64,000 nucleotides of DNA from Lysobacterales bacterium (GCA_022844135.1 JALHMG010000029.1:1-64000), one strand, 5' to 3'. Shown: positions 1 through 9,147, numbered from the stretch's first letter. A program made the numbers and translations. The notes: generated from the sequence alone by a model not told the origin.

Positions 1-573
1 GTCGGCGATGTAGGAAGTCTGCAGCATCAATTCGACAGCCGGCACGCGCTTGCCGTGGACATCCTTGATCAGGCGTTGCGAGATAACGGCCTTGAGATTG
101 AGCGACAGATCAATCAGCAGTTGATGGCGCGCGGTATCCGGGAAGAAATTGATGATGCGGTCCAGCGTCTGGTTGGCGTTGTTGGCGTGCAGCGTGGACA
201 GGCACAGATGCCCGGTTTCGGCATAGGCGATGGCGTACTGCATGGGTTCCCGGTCGCGAATCTCGCCGATCATGATCACGTTCGGCGCCTCGCGCATGGC
301 GTTTTTCAGCGCCGCCGCATAGGACTGGGTATCGATGCCGACTTCACGCTGATCGACGATGGACTGTTTGTGTTCGTGAATGAACTCGATCGGCTCTTCG
401 ATGGTGAGGATGTGCCCGGTGTGGCGCTCGTTGCGCCAGTCGATCATTGCAGCCAGCGTGGTCGATTTGCCCGATCCGGTGCTGCCAACCACCAGCACGA
501 GGCCGCGCGGCAACATGATCAGTTCCTTCAGCGATTCCGGAACACCCAGGGAATCCAGCGCACGCCACGGCAC
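1..573 (-). pseudogene. pilU: PilU/PilT-type twitching motility ATPase, 5'-truncated and running off the window
   Basis: The minus-strand frame encodes the ATPase core of a type IV pilus retraction motor: a Walker A GSTGSGKST, the aspartate-box region with EEPIEFIHEH, Walker B-like IGEIRD and the His box LCLSTLHANNA. The wording is closer to PilU than PilT. The reading frame meets a TAA at 574-576, immediately upstream of a possible GTG at 571-573. The usual N-terminal domain of about 110 residues is absent: recognisable homology starts at ALDSLGVPE, about 15 bases into the frame. The 3' end lies outside the window. A 19-base hairpin sits just upstream of the break. Either the gene was broken by rearrangement, or this is a short ATPase-only fragment; function is doubtful. 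The family assignment is firm, the truncation is directly seen, and its cause is unknown. Confidence 0.8.
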
Positions 574-582
574 TTAACGGAA

Positions 583-601
583 CGCCGAGTTTCACTCGGC
601 G
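583..601. repeat. Short perfect hairpin at the pilU break point
   Basis: CGCCGAGT and ACTCGGCG are an 8-base inverted repeat around a three-base loop. It lies 10 bases upstream of the truncated pilU frame, at the point where pilU homology is lost. It could be a terminator-like or recombination-associated hairpin; there is no T-run. Confidence 0.5.
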
Positions 602-1365
602 CTCTTCGTTTCGGCTCACGAACCCATGCAGGCCGCTGGCGGTCGACCATGCCACCTTCGGCGACCTCTGTCGGTACGGAAGGCGACACTTGCGCCATGG
701 TTGGCGGGCAGTTAATCCGTGTCGACCGTTGCGGAGCGGAACGACATCGCACGCCTGTTATGGGTGCGATTGCAGCGATATGCGACGTTCCTTCAGAACG
801 CTGGGTTTGGTGGCTGGCGTGACCCAGGGCGGGGGCGTTTGCCCAATGTTCGTCGAGACATGAGTGGTGATCAGTGGATGTCAGGCGACTCCGGAAGCGC
901 CGGTTCACCCAAGCGGCCAGGCATCGGCAACGCGTGGAGCCTTGCCGCTAACCGCTGAGCAGACCCAACTGCGCATTTTTGACGACGCCGGGGTCTGGGG
1001 GCGCGTTGCCCGCAAGAAAACCTCCGCCATGCTCAAACACCACCAGCAGACGTCTAAAGGTATAGATGACCCGGTAGGCCACGCGAAGAATCAGAAGCTG
1101 GCTGTCCACGTTCTGGCTGTCCACGTTCTTGCGCCCCTCGAATCGAATCGCCGAACTGTGACGCGGAAGTACTCTGCTTCGTCGCGCCCGGCGAAACAAG
1201 CAGCCCGTCGACGAATGTCGGTAGGTGGCTGAGCACGGCGTGACGATGTTGCGCGCGATGTCGTTTCGCGCGGCAATTTCCGATACCTGGGTTGCGGCGT
1301 TAACTCTGCGGCCACGTGCGCCGCAGCTTACGCACACACCTCTCAACCCTTTTGGAATGAACTAC
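602..1365. other. Gene-poor stretch between pilU fragment and serine hydrolase
   Basis: About 760 bases with no reading frame that looks like a real protein on either strand. It contains a tandem duplication of the 15-mer CTGGCTGTCCACGTT near 1099-1130 and no convincing promoter. It may be decayed or rearranged DNA, which would fit the broken pilU on one side and the beta-helix fragment downstream of the hydrolase on the other. Confidence 0.5.
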
Positions 1366-2604
1366 ATGAAAACTCTGTTTCGTAACGCGCTATCCACTGC
1401 GCTGATGCTGGCTGCCGGCAGCACGGCGCTGCCTGCCCTGGCTGCCCCCGAGAACCTCGATCCCGCCACTTGGACGGCGGAAATCGAAGCCGCCTTCGCC
1501 GATGTCAAAGGTTACTCAGCCGTGCTGGTTAACCAGGACGGCTATGTGATCTCGCGCTCAGGTGGCATGGCTGGACCCGGCAACAGCATGAGCTGGGACC
1601 ACTACGGCAACGTCGGCAGCGTGCAGAAAATGGTCGCGAGCCTGTTTCTGCTGCGCCAAATGGAGAACAAGCTCGGTCGCGGCAACGTGCCGGCCATCCA
1701 CGCCGCGCTCGACACGCCGATCCACTTGTGGATGCCCACCCGAGTTCAGCAGGCCACACCCAATATCAACAAACAGATCACGTTCCGCGATCTGCTGACC
1801 CACAAGTCGGGCCTGCGAACTGAGCATTCCAGCGGAAACCCTTTCATCGATTTCATGGCGCCGATCAATCAGGCCGATCACGGCGTACGCGACTACGAGA
1901 ACACCAACATCAAGCTGCTGACCTACGTCACGGTGACCTATGGGGCGCCGCACATTCTGACCCAGGTCAACAATTCGATCGCCCAGTTCAATTGGTCGGC
2001 CACCAGCAGCAACATTCCGCAAGCAATCGGCACCTACTACTGGGGCATGGTGCAGAACCAGATGCTCGATGAGGCGCCGCTGGAGGTGTTCTCGTCGTGC
2101 TGGCTGGCCGATCACATCGCCGAGTTCCGCAATGCACCGGTGGCGCGCATGTACTGGAGCAGGAACGATGCGCTCGATTCGGGCGGATGGTACGACGGTG
2201 GCGTGGAGGCCGGCCACTGCAAGGGCCAGGGCGGATGGTACTGGTCGACGCGCATGCTGGCGCGCCTGTTCCGCGACCTGGGCACCAACGCAGGCGTGAT
2301 CTCGCCAGCGCTATACAACTACATGTTCGATCCAGATGCATCCTCAGGCGCGCGCGACGACCGCTTAGGCTGGAGCAACCAGATCGGCAGCGCCAAGCTG
2401 CAGTCGGATTATGGCTGGCTCGCAAGCCCGTACCACGGTGGCTCGCACAGCATCCCCTGGGGCAACGACATCATCACCGGACGCGCCGCGGTGATGCGCC
2501 TGCCCGGCGGTTATCACAGCGTGGCGCTGGTGAACTCGAGCGAGATGACGTCGGGCGACATCGCCACGGCGCTCAAGAACGCCTTCGCGCGAAGCTTGCC
2601 GTAA
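1366..2604 (+). CDS. Secreted beta-lactamase-family serine hydrolase
   Basis: A 412-residue penicillin-binding/class C beta-lactamase fold protein (beta-lactamase-related serine hydrolases and D,D-peptidases). It starts with a signal peptide (MKTLFRNALSTALMLAAGST, cleavage probably after ALAA near residue 27) and should act in the periplasm or outside. The catalytic triad motifs are visible: SVQK (Ser85, Lys88), YEN (Tyr177) and HGG near residue 356. ATG 1366 is preferred because the signal peptide begins there and GGA lies about 10 bases upstream; ATG 1357 is the alternative. A hairpin follows the stop. Substrate cannot be told from sequence: peptidoglycan, an ester or a beta-lactam are all possible. 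No linked gene suggests a pathway. Confidence 0.85.
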   Translation: MKTLFRNALSTALMLAAGSTALPALAAPENLDPATWTAEIEAAFADVKGYSAVLVNQDGYVISRSGGMAGPGNSMSWDHYGNVGSVQKMVASLFLLRQMENKLGRGNVPAIHAALDTPIHLWMPTRVQQATPNINKQITFRDLLTHKSGLRTEHSSGNPFIDFMAPINQADHGVRDYENTNIKLLTYVTVTYGAPHILTQVNNSIAQFNWSATSSNIPQAIGTYYWGMVQNQMLDEAPLEVFSSCWLADHIAEFRNAPVARMYWSRNDALDSGGWYDGGVEAGHCKGQGGWYWSTRMLARLFRDLGTNAGVISPALYNYMFDPDASSGARDDRLGWSNQIGSAKLQSDYGWLASPYHGGSHSIPWGNDIITGRAAVMRLPGGYHSVALVNSSEMTSGDIATALKNAFARSLP

Positions 2605-2614
2605 CCGCAGAGCA

Positions 2615-2646
2615 ATCCGGGTGCTGCCATCGCGGAGCACCCGGAT
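2615..2646 (+). terminator. Hairpin after the serine hydrolase
   Basis: ATCCGGGTGCT and AGCACCCGGAT form a perfect 11-base stem with a 10-base loop, starting 11 bases after the hydrolase stop codon. There is no T-run, so it is a hairpin terminator candidate without the classical tail. Confidence 0.55.
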
Positions 2647-2671
2647 CCGCGCCTGTCGACCTGTGCCAGGT

Positions 2672-3136
2672 ATCAGTGCCGCAGTAAAGCTGGAGGGGCT
2701 TGGCGACTCGGACTTCTTCGTCAGCAACAATACCGTGGCATTCAACTCCGGCGCTGGCGCCGATGGCATGCTCGTCTCTGGCATTTCCAGCGATTCGTTC
2801 GTACTGGCCAACAACGTTCTGTGGTCCAACGGTAGCGGCACTGGCGACGACCTGATCATCAGTCAGGGGGCGCCGGTCATTCTCAACAGCAACCACATCG
2901 GCAGATCCCAGTTATTTCCCGCCGGAACGATCAACGTTGGAACCTCCAGCAGCGATCCAGGGTTCATCGCATTCAACAATCTGAGGCCCAGATCGGATGC
3001 CTCGATTCGCGACAGCGGAGTCCCGGCAACTGGACAATTGGCACATGACCTGGATGGTGGGCCACGCGTGCAGGGCGTTCGGATCGACCGCGGCGCGTAT
3101 GAGTACTCCGGGGTATTCCGCAACGGCTTCGAGTGA
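2672..3136 (+). pseudogene. C-terminal remnant of a beta-helix (choice-of-anchor Q-like) secreted protein ending FRNGFE
   Basis: About 155 codons read like the end of a right-handed beta-helix surface protein: N/V/S-rich rungs such as FVSNNTVAFNSG and FVLANNVLW, then an Asp-Pro-Gly-Phe segment, and the RIDRGAYEY signature that closes choice-of-anchor Q-type domains. The last residues are VFRNGFE, the tail shared by other secreted proteins in this window. There is no signal peptide, no ribosome site and no upstream beta-helix. The frame emerges just after the hairpin that ends the hydrolase gene. I therefore call it the leftover of a gene whose 5' part was deleted, perhaps when the hydrolase gene arrived. 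Confidence 0.7.
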
Positions 3137-3299
3137 GGGGCAGGGCAGAACTCGCGCACGCTTCACGGTACGGATTCCGCCGCTACGCGCATGGCACGGT
3201 TGCTCAACGAAACGGAAAGCTGATGGCAATCGATGCGCCAACATCACAAAAAGCGCGAGCGATACCGGCCAACAAGAATCCGAGTTCCAGCCGGTTCAA

Positions 3300-3334
3300 G
3301 GGCGTCACCGCCGCTTACGCGACGGTGTACGCCC
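3300..3334 (-). terminator. Imperfect hairpin downstream of the small secreted protein gene
   Basis: GGGCGT...ACGCCC with inner ACCG/CGGT and CGC/GCG pairs forms a 13-pair interrupted stem. It lies about 40 bases past the stop of the minus-strand gene at 3373-3879 and is the likely terminator for it. Confidence 0.5.
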
Positions 3335-3372
3335 TTAGCTGAGGGGCAGCCGCCCGCACAGTTTGCCTTCGC

Positions 3373-3879
3373 TCAGGGCGTGCGGAACGACTTCAGCACC
3401 TTCGTCGCCGCGTCGAAGCCCTGCTGGTCGTCCGCGTACACGGAAAACCAGATCTCGGCGATGTTGCCGTCGTTTAACGCGACGTAAAAGAGCATGAAGC
3501 CGGTTTTCTCGCCTTCCGAATCGACGCCCTTGCCGGCCACCGTCATTTGCGTGAGACCGCCACGTTCCGTTGTCTCGGGTTCGAGCATCTCGAGGTTGGT
3601 GAAGGTTTCTTCGAGGAACTTGAAGGACTCGGCAAGCGCATCGTTCATCGACGACTCGTTGCCTGGGATCGTGCGCAGTTGCAGGTTGACGCCGGTCGGC
3701 CCGGTCAGCGTCACGTAATCGCCCACTTCTTCGCCCGGTGTGACTTCCCAATCGTCGGGATGCTCGATCACGAAACTGGCGTTATCGGGCCCCGGATAAG
3801 CGAGAAGCTTGGCCTCGATCGGGCCTGAGGCAAACAGGCTTGCGGCAAACAGCAATGGAACGAAAAGCAGTGACTTCAT
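3373..3879 (-). CDS. Small secreted protein, function unknown
   Basis: A 168-residue protein with a clear signal peptide (MKSLLFVPLLFAASLFASG, cleavage near residue 22-23) and a mixed alpha/beta mature part. Segments such as FVIEHPDDWEVTPGEE, a middle stretch of strands, and a C-terminal helix ending TKVLKSFRTP recall the PsbP/Mog1-like or DUF1795-type fold, in which a single small domain starts with a P-x-x-W segment and ends with a helix. That fold suggestion is inference only. There are no cysteines or catalytic motifs. It stands alone, with a hairpin after it and a methyltransferase gene behind it on the same strand but over 120 bases away. I do not recognise a specific function. Confidence 0.75.
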   Translation of the reverse strand: MKSLLFVPLLFAASLFASGPIEAKLLAYPGPDNASFVIEHPDDWEVTPGEEVGDYVTLTGPTGVNLQLRTIPGNESSMNDALAESFKFLEETFTNLEMLEPETTERGGLTQMTVAGKGVDSEGEKTGFMLFYVALNDGNIAEIWFSVYADDQQGFDAATKVLKSFRTP

Positions 3880-4004
3880 CGACGTAACCCCCTGTGGTGG
3901 AACACTACCGGCTGACGGTGCGGGGCGCCCGCGACGTCGACGGTCTGCCTCGATGATACGTGGCCACTCCTTCTTGTTGTCCAGTAAAGGTTTCCTTCTT
4001 ACTG

Positions 4005-5522
4005 CTATACGCCAGCAAACAGATCCAGCGAGCGGTAGTACTCATCGCCGTAGGCGAGGAAGTTCCGCGCTTCGCGCTGCAATTGCGGCAGTGCGGCTGA
4101 CGTTGCCGCGGTACCCGTGCTGATCTGCAGCATGGCGTGCGCATACGACGCCAGCGCATCGGCCTTGCTTTCCCCGATTTGCTGCGCGGCGAGGAAGAGC
4201 AGGTCGTGATAGGCGATGGCGATTCCTGCCGAATGCACGGGCGAGACGAGGCCAGAGAGGCGTTCGCCTGCGTGCAGGCGCTTGAGCAAAGCCTCGTTCA
4301 GTGCGTGCGCGCGGCTTCGCGTTTCAGCGTGCGGGGACGTTGCCGTGCCGAGATAGCCAAGGCACAGCATCAGGTCCAGCGTTTCGCGAATGCTCGCCGG
4401 GCTGGTGTTTGCGAGCGCGGGCAGTGACATCAGTGCGGCGATGTTCTTGGGGCCGTTCGCGAGCGCTGCGAGCAGCACGTCGACCACATCATCCTCCAAG
4501 CGCAGCGCTGCAATCGGCGTGCGCACATTGCGCGCACAACTGGCGGGAGGGCGTTGCAGGGCGAGCTGGGTGGCGTTGTATTCCTGCTCGATGTCGGCGG
4601 CGCCCTGCTTGCGCGGGCCGCGTACGAACACATCGCGGCGCAATGGCGTTTGCAGGGCGAAATCACGCAACAGTTCGCGCATTCCTGCGTCTTCGGTGGC
4701 GTCGACCAGGGCACGCAAAGGGGCGGGCAGCGACCACTGGGGAAAGTTGGAAAACAACTTGGCCGACGCGGCAAACTGCACGTCGGCGCGTGCCATGTCG
4801 ATGGCGACATCGGTGTGATAGAAGGGCGTCCAGCCGCGCGGGGCGAATTCGTGCAGCAGGTAGGCGTCGCTGGCGTTCGTGATCTCGCGCAGCGCCGTGC
4901 GCGCGCCGGGGTTGCTGGCGAAGTAGGCGGCGCCGGCGGCATCCAGTTGTCCCAGCAGATCGCGTGCGGCGTGGAATCGTTGCAGCGCACTGCCATCGGT
5001 TTGCCTCTGCGCGGCTTCGCTCATCAGGCGTTGCAGCGGTGCCTTGTTGGCCCAGCCTGGCATTGAATTGTAGGACACGTAGACCACACCACCCGGTTTG
5101 AGCAGACGCGCGATGAGCGCGACGATGTGGGCACGGTTGTCCGCATTGACCCAAGTGTAGACGCCGTGCAGGACGATGAAATCCATGGGCGGCAGATCGC
5201 GGTCGTGCAATTGTGCAAAGGTGTCCTGCATCAGTTGCAGGTTGTCGAGCCCCGCCTGGGTTGCGAGGGACTGCGCGGCGGCCACGTGCTCGGGCATGAA
5301 GTCGTTGCCGAAGAATCGGCCTTGCGGGTGCGCTGCGGCCAGCATGTTGAGGCCCAGGCCCTGACCGAAACCGAGTTCGAGGTAGGTGAAATCCTCGTCG
5401 ATCTTGGGCGCGGCCAGTCCGGCCTGCAGCAGCGCCAGGCGCAGATGTGCAGGCGCCATCTCGGGGAAATGGTTGACGCTGTAAGGAAGCTCGGTGACGT
5501 ATCCGTCAGTCCAGTCATCCAT
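4005..5522 (-). CDS. SAM-dependent methyltransferase with methyltransferase regulatory domain
   Basis: A 505-residue cytoplasmic protein. The opening MDDWTDGYVTELPY and the glycine-rich SAM-binding motif I (LELGFGQGLGLN, residues 48-59) followed by the acidic GNDFMPEHV loop are typical of class I methyltransferases that carry the predicted methyltransferase regulatory domain (Pfam PF10119) in the second half, where helical segments such as ALVDATEDAGMRELLRDF are seen. The substrate is unknown; relatives are often linked to surface glycan or secondary metabolism loci. ATG 5522 is preferred over a TTG at 5579 because family members start right before the W-T-x-G-Y-V motif. No operon partner: the neighbours are a secreted protein and a divergent beta-helix gene. 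Confidence 0.85.
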   Translation of the reverse strand: MDDWTDGYVTELPYSVNHFPEMAPAHLRLALLQAGLAAPKIDEDFTYLELGFGQGLGLNMLAAAHPQGRFFGNDFMPEHVAAAQSLATQAGLDNLQLMQDTFAQLHDRDLPPMDFIVLHGVYTWVNADNRAHIVALIARLLKPGGVVYVSYNSMPGWANKAPLQRLMSEAAQRQTDGSALQRFHAARDLLGQLDAAGAAYFASNPGARTALREITNASDAYLLHEFAPRGWTPFYHTDVAIDMARADVQFAASAKLFSNFPQWSLPAPLRALVDATEDAGMRELLRDFALQTPLRRDVFVRGPRKQGAADIEQEYNATQLALQRPPASCARNVRTPIAALRLEDDVVDVLLAALANGPKNIAALMSLPALANTSPASIRETLDLMLCLGYLGTATSPHAETRSRAHALNEALLKRLHAGERLSGLVSPVHSAGIAIAYHDLLFLAAQQIGESKADALASYAHAMLQISTGTAATSAALPQLQREARNFLAYGDEYYRSLDLFAGV

Positions 5523-5796
5523 GGCGTTTGTCGTGATGGCGGCAGGGGGCGGCGATCCTGCCGGGTTAGCTACCGTCAAACAACCTGCGGAGGCTTATTT
5601 GCGTTCGTCGATCATCGCACTCAATCGATGCATCCTCTCTTCGAGCCGCCCACCGGTGATCCAAAAACCGAGTTGCAATTGATCCTTGGGACCGCTAATC
5701 CGTCTCGGTCCGGCCGCCAGCTGGAAGCCAAAACACATTGACAGTCCTTCCGCTCCGTGAAATACGCTCCGAAGAAGCTCGCCTTTGGATTGCACC

Positions 5797-7275
5797 ATGC
5801 TCACCCCGCACGCTGCGGTATCGCTCAGCCATCCGCATGCCGGGCGCGGACCTTATGCGCTGAGTTCTATCCGTCCGTGGGTTGGCCTGTGGCTCGTATT
5901 GAGTCTGACCTGCGCTCCTGCGATGGCGGCGGATGTGGTGGTAGTTTCACTTGAGGATTCGGGCACCGGGACGCTGCGCAACGCGATCGCTGAGGCAGTC
6001 GCGGGCGATCGTATTGTGTTCGCGCCAGGACTCGCTGGCACGATCAGCCTGAACTCGACCCTGACCATCGGCCGCGATCTGATCATCGAGGGCAATGGCA
6101 ACATCGAGCTGGACGGCAGGGACACATCGAGGGTGATTACGATCACCGGCGGCCAGGTCGATTTGCGGCGTCTGGTTGTGCGCAACGGTTTCGCAACCGA
6201 TGGCGGCGGGATTGCCAGCGCAGGCACGCTGCGTATGAGCAACTGCGTGGTACGCAACAACAACGCGAGCGCGCGCGGTGGCGGCCTGTTCATCGGCGCG
6301 GGCAGCTACAGTCTGGTCGACACCACCATTGCCGACAATTTCGCGACCAATGAAGGTGGCGGCATCGAAGACCTGGGCACTGCGCCGTCAACCATCACGC
6401 GGGGCCGCATCGTCAACAACATCAGCTCCGGCGCAGGGGCCGGCATCCGACACGTGTCGAACCAGGAACTCACGATCGAACACAGCACGATCTCCGGCAA
6501 CACGGCAGCGACCACGAGCGTCGTCATCGGCGGCGGCATCGCCAGCCAAGGCGGGACGCTCAACATCAACTACAGCACGGTCTCCGGCAATAAATCGCAT
6601 TTCGGTGGCGGCATCTATGTGGCCAACCTCGGTGCGTCAACGAAGCTAAATCTGATCGGCAGCACAATCACTGGCAACACGGCCGTATCGGACGGTGGCG
6701 GCCTGTTCGTGTTCGGATCAGGGGCTACGCTGACCAATTCGACCATCGCCAACAACCTTGCGGGTGCCGGGACGGGCGGCGGTTTGGCAATTCAGAACTC
6801 CGGCCCGGGCACGGCAACGGTCATCATCAACAACAATACGATTGCGTTTAATCGCTCGAACGCCAATGGTGGTGGTATCACCGCAATCTCCGGCTCGCTG
6901 ACCCTGAAGAACACGCTGATTGCCGGCAATATCAGTGGCACCAACGCAGACATCCAGGGCGCATTCGTGTCGGAGGGCTTCAATCTGGTGCAGACGCGTG
7001 GCACCAGCTCGGGCTATATCGCGTCGGATCTGGCCAATGGCACGCTGCCGCAGCTGGCCACACTGGGATTCAACGGTGGTCCAACGCTCACCGTATTGCC
7101 GAGCACCGGCAGTCCGGCGATTAACGCGATTCCATCGTCCAACTGCTCGGGCATTCCGCTCGATCAGCGCGGCTACAATCGTCCTGCGAATCAGTGCGAC
7201 ATCGGCGCGCTGGAAGTCGGCGCTCCGCCACCGGCGCCCCCCGTTAACCAAGTGTTTCGCGATGGCTTCGAGTAG
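5797..7275 (+). CDS. Secreted right-handed beta-helix protein with choice-of-anchor Q-type end and GFE tail
   Basis: A 492-residue exported protein. Residues about 25-45 (SIRPWVGLWLVLSLTCAPAMAA) form the signal peptide hydrophobic stretch after a longer-than-usual N-region. The mature start VSLEDSGTGTLRNAIAEA is the short degenerate repeat that opens many bacterial surface beta-helix proteins (CSLREA-like). The body is a run of rungs (GGGIASAGTLRMSNCVVRNN, STISGN, GGGLF) as in polymorphic outer-membrane-type beta-helices. Near the end the pattern NGGPTLTVLPSTGSPAIN, then LDQRGYNRP and CDIGALEVG, marks the choice-of-anchor Q-like domain. The protein finishes after a short proline linker with QVFRDGFE. 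Probably surface-located or released; ligand unknown. ATG 5797 is chosen over an in-frame TTG at 5785. Confidence 0.85.
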   Translation: MLTPHAAVSLSHPHAGRGPYALSSIRPWVGLWLVLSLTCAPAMAADVVVVSLEDSGTGTLRNAIAEAVAGDRIVFAPGLAGTISLNSTLTIGRDLIIEGNGNIELDGRDTSRVITITGGQVDLRRLVVRNGFATDGGGIASAGTLRMSNCVVRNNNASARGGGLFIGAGSYSLVDTTIADNFATNEGGGIEDLGTAPSTITRGRIVNNISSGAGAGIRHVSNQELTIEHSTISGNTAATTSVVIGGGIASQGGTLNINYSTVSGNKSHFGGGIYVANLGASTKLNLIGSTITGNTAVSDGGGLFVFGSGATLTNSTIANNLAGAGTGGGLAIQNSGPGTATVIINNNTIAFNRSNANGGGITAISGSLTLKNTLIAGNISGTNADIQGAFVSEGFNLVQTRGTSSGYIASDLANGTLPQLATLGFNGGPTLTVLPSTGSPAINAIPSSNCSGIPLDQRGYNRPANQCDIGALEVGAPPPAPPVNQVFRDGFE

Positions 7276-7364
7276 GTGCGCCGACATTGGCACCAATCAA
7301 GCGTTGACAGGTGTAATCGACTTGCCCTCGTGCGACGGTTTGCAGGCGCGTGTGGGGCAGCTGC

Positions 7365-7793
7365 TTAGTCGTTGCTGTCCAGATCCGCGGCGTCGCCCTG
7401 GCCACCGGCAGCGCGGTCGGCGCCAAGGGAGCGCACCGAGTAGATTCGCCCGTCGCTGCCCGGAATCGCCAGGAGATAGGGCGTGCCCCAGGGGTCGCGG
7501 GTTTGCGAGGCGTTGAGGTAGGGGCCGCTCCAGCCGGTCAGCCCGGCGGGGGCTTGCCGCAGGTCTTCGATCTTGCCGGGCAGCACGCCGCAGTCGAGTT
7601 CATAGCGTTCCACGGCGCTGGCGACCAGGCGAACGCCGGCGATGGCTTCGCTCTGCCTGGCTTTGCGGTTGCCGCTCAGGACGCTGGTACTGACCAGCGT
7701 AGCGATGAAGGCAATGATGCCGAGCACGAGGAGCATTTCGATCAGTGTGAAGCCGCGCTGGCGGCGGGTAGGCTGGGTTTGAGGGCTGCGCAT
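7365..7793 (-). CDS. gspG: Type II secretion major pseudopilin-like protein (GspG family), orphan
   Basis: A 142-residue type IV pilin-like protein. The prepilin peptidase site RRQRG/FTLIEMLLVLG is intact (Gly14/Phe15, Glu19 at position +5), followed by the N-terminal helix. The C-terminal half carries the GspG signature DPWGTPYLL, then the SLGADRAAGGQGDAADLDSND stretch that supplies the calcium-binding loop of major pseudopilins. AGGAG lies six bases before the ATG, so the start is firm. GspG forms the T2SS pseudopilus in the periplasm, but no other gsp gene is in the window: it sits between a convergent GFE-tailed beta-helix gene and a nitrilase gene. It may serve a secretion system encoded elsewhere. 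Confidence 0.85.
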   Translation of the reverse strand: MRSPQTQPTRRQRGFTLIEMLLVLGIIAFIATLVSTSVLSGNRKARQSEAIAGVRLVASAVERYELDCGVLPGKIEDLRQAPAGLTGWSGPYLNASQTRDPWGTPYLLAIPGSDGRIYSVRSLGADRAAGGQGDAADLDSND

Positions 7794-8097
7794 GTGTGAC
7801 TCCTGGATTTGCCGGGCACGCGCCCGCAGAGACGGGCCGCCAAATGGCGGGCACGTGCAAGCGGCGGCCGATGGGTGGCTGCGGACGAGCGTAGTGGTTT
7901 GGGTCGCGGCACTGGATGGGTGCTGACGACACATCATCGACTGCACCTGGCGGGCGCAGTTCCCTGGAACTGTGCAGGTTGCCGTGCGCTCAGGCATCGC
8001 GCCGGGAATTGAGCGGCGAGTTTTCCGCGCTGCGGGAACGATCGGTGCGTGCGAGCAATGGCATCGGAATCGCCAGCATCGGCGCAATCCTGAAGAC
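7794..8097. other. Intergenic region upstream of gspG
   Basis: About 300 bases between the nitrilase stop and the gspG start, both on the minus strand. Reading frames here do not look protein-like. It presumably holds the gspG promoter, but no strong -35/-10 pair was recognised. Confidence 0.4.
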
Positions 8098-9066
8098 TTA
8101 GAGACTGGAATCCAATCTCTGCAAGCCACTCACACGCCTGCCATCGACCACCAGCGACAGCAACTCCGGCCGCGAGTAATGGCCGAAAGGATCGAAGGTC
8201 TGGCGTTCTTCGCGGACGCGGGCGTGGTCGAGCTGCGCCAGCAGCAGTTCTTCGCGGCCAACGACAGGTTCGATCAGAAAACGGCCGTCGGGGCCGGCGA
8301 TACAGGAGCCGCCGTCGGCCATCACGTTGGGCAAATGGTCGCGTAGCAAGGCGAGTTCCGGCAGGGTGTGGGGCAGGGCGTCACGGTGGAGCACAGAGCT
8401 CACGGACAGTGCGAAGCTGCGGCCCTCGCGGGCGATGAACGGGGTGATCGTTTCGGTGTTGCGGCGGCTGCCGGGCCAGCCAGCCACGTGTAGCGACTCG
8501 CCCTGCGCATAGAGCGCGGCGCGCGCCAGCGGCATCCAGTTTTCCCAGCAGTTGAGGCTGCCCAGGCGGAACGCGCCGAGCGGGTGGCAACGCAGCCCGT
8601 GAGCGTCTCCGGGCGACCAGACGAGGCGCTCTTCATACGTGGGCATGAGCTTGCGGTGCACGCTGCGAATGGCGCCCTCGGCGTCGATGGTGACCATCGA
8701 CGCGAAGACGCTGAGCCCGCGCGCGACATCGCGCTCGATGACGCCGCAGACGATCCAGATTCGGTGGCGCGCTGCGGCGGCGCACAGCGGCGCCAGGTGG
8801 CCGGCGTCGATTTGCACGGCCTGGTCGCAATAGTGCGCGTACAGGCGTTTTTGCAGCGGCGATTCGAAGCGCGCGCCATCGGTGTGTTCCACCCAGAACG
8901 GATAGCCGGGCAACAGACCCTCGCTGAAGGCCACCAGGCTCGCGCCTTCGCGTGCAGCGCGCTCCACCCACGCCAGCACTTTCTGCAGCGTGGCTTCCCG
9001 GTCCAGCCAGATCGGCGCGATCTGGGCCAGGGCAACGGTCAACGTGTCGGCTGCGCGGGTGCTCAT
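8098..9066 (-). CDS. Nitrilase family C-N hydrolase
   Basis: A 322-residue cytoplasmic enzyme of the nitrilase superfamily. The catalytic triad is complete: Glu49 in AFSEGLLPGYPFW, Lys139 in HRKLMPTYEERLVW and Cys173 in LNCWENWMPLAR. These contexts match true nitrilases (nitrile to carboxylic acid plus ammonia, EC 3.5.5.1 branch) better than amidases or carbamoylases, which usually lack the PGYPFW and CWEN wording. Length is typical. ATG 9066 is chosen; an in-frame TTG lies at 9078. It has its own transcription unit, with a strong hairpin between its 5' end and the next gene. The natural substrate is unknown. Confidence 0.9.
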   Translation of the reverse strand: MSTRAADTLTVALAQIAPIWLDREATLQKVLAWVERAAREGASLVAFSEGLLPGYPFWVEHTDGARFESPLQKRLYAHYCDQAVQIDAGHLAPLCAAAARHRIWIVCGVIERDVARGLSVFASMVTIDAEGAIRSVHRKLMPTYEERLVWSPGDAHGLRCHPLGAFRLGSLNCWENWMPLARAALYAQGESLHVAGWPGSRRNTETITPFIAREGRSFALSVSSVLHRDALPHTLPELALLRDHLPNVMADGGSCIAGPDGRFLIEPVVGREELLLAQLDHARVREERQTFDPFGHYSRPELLSLVVDGRRVSGLQRLDSSL

Positions 9067-9147
9067 CAGCGGGCTCAAACGAGGCGGGATCCGGAGTATG
9101 ACCGCCTTGGCGCCGCCGCGTGGCTTGCGACGACATCGTGCTGCGCG

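Noticed and set aside
1099..1130. Tandem copy of a 15-base word, CTGGCTGTCCACGTT
   Set aside because: Only two copies in a gene-poor stretch; a chance or slippage duplication is sufficient explanation.
5595..5804. A 69-codon minus-strand frame between the methyltransferase and beta-helix genes
   Set aside because: No ribosome site, no recognisable domain, and it overlaps the start of the plus-strand beta-helix gene.
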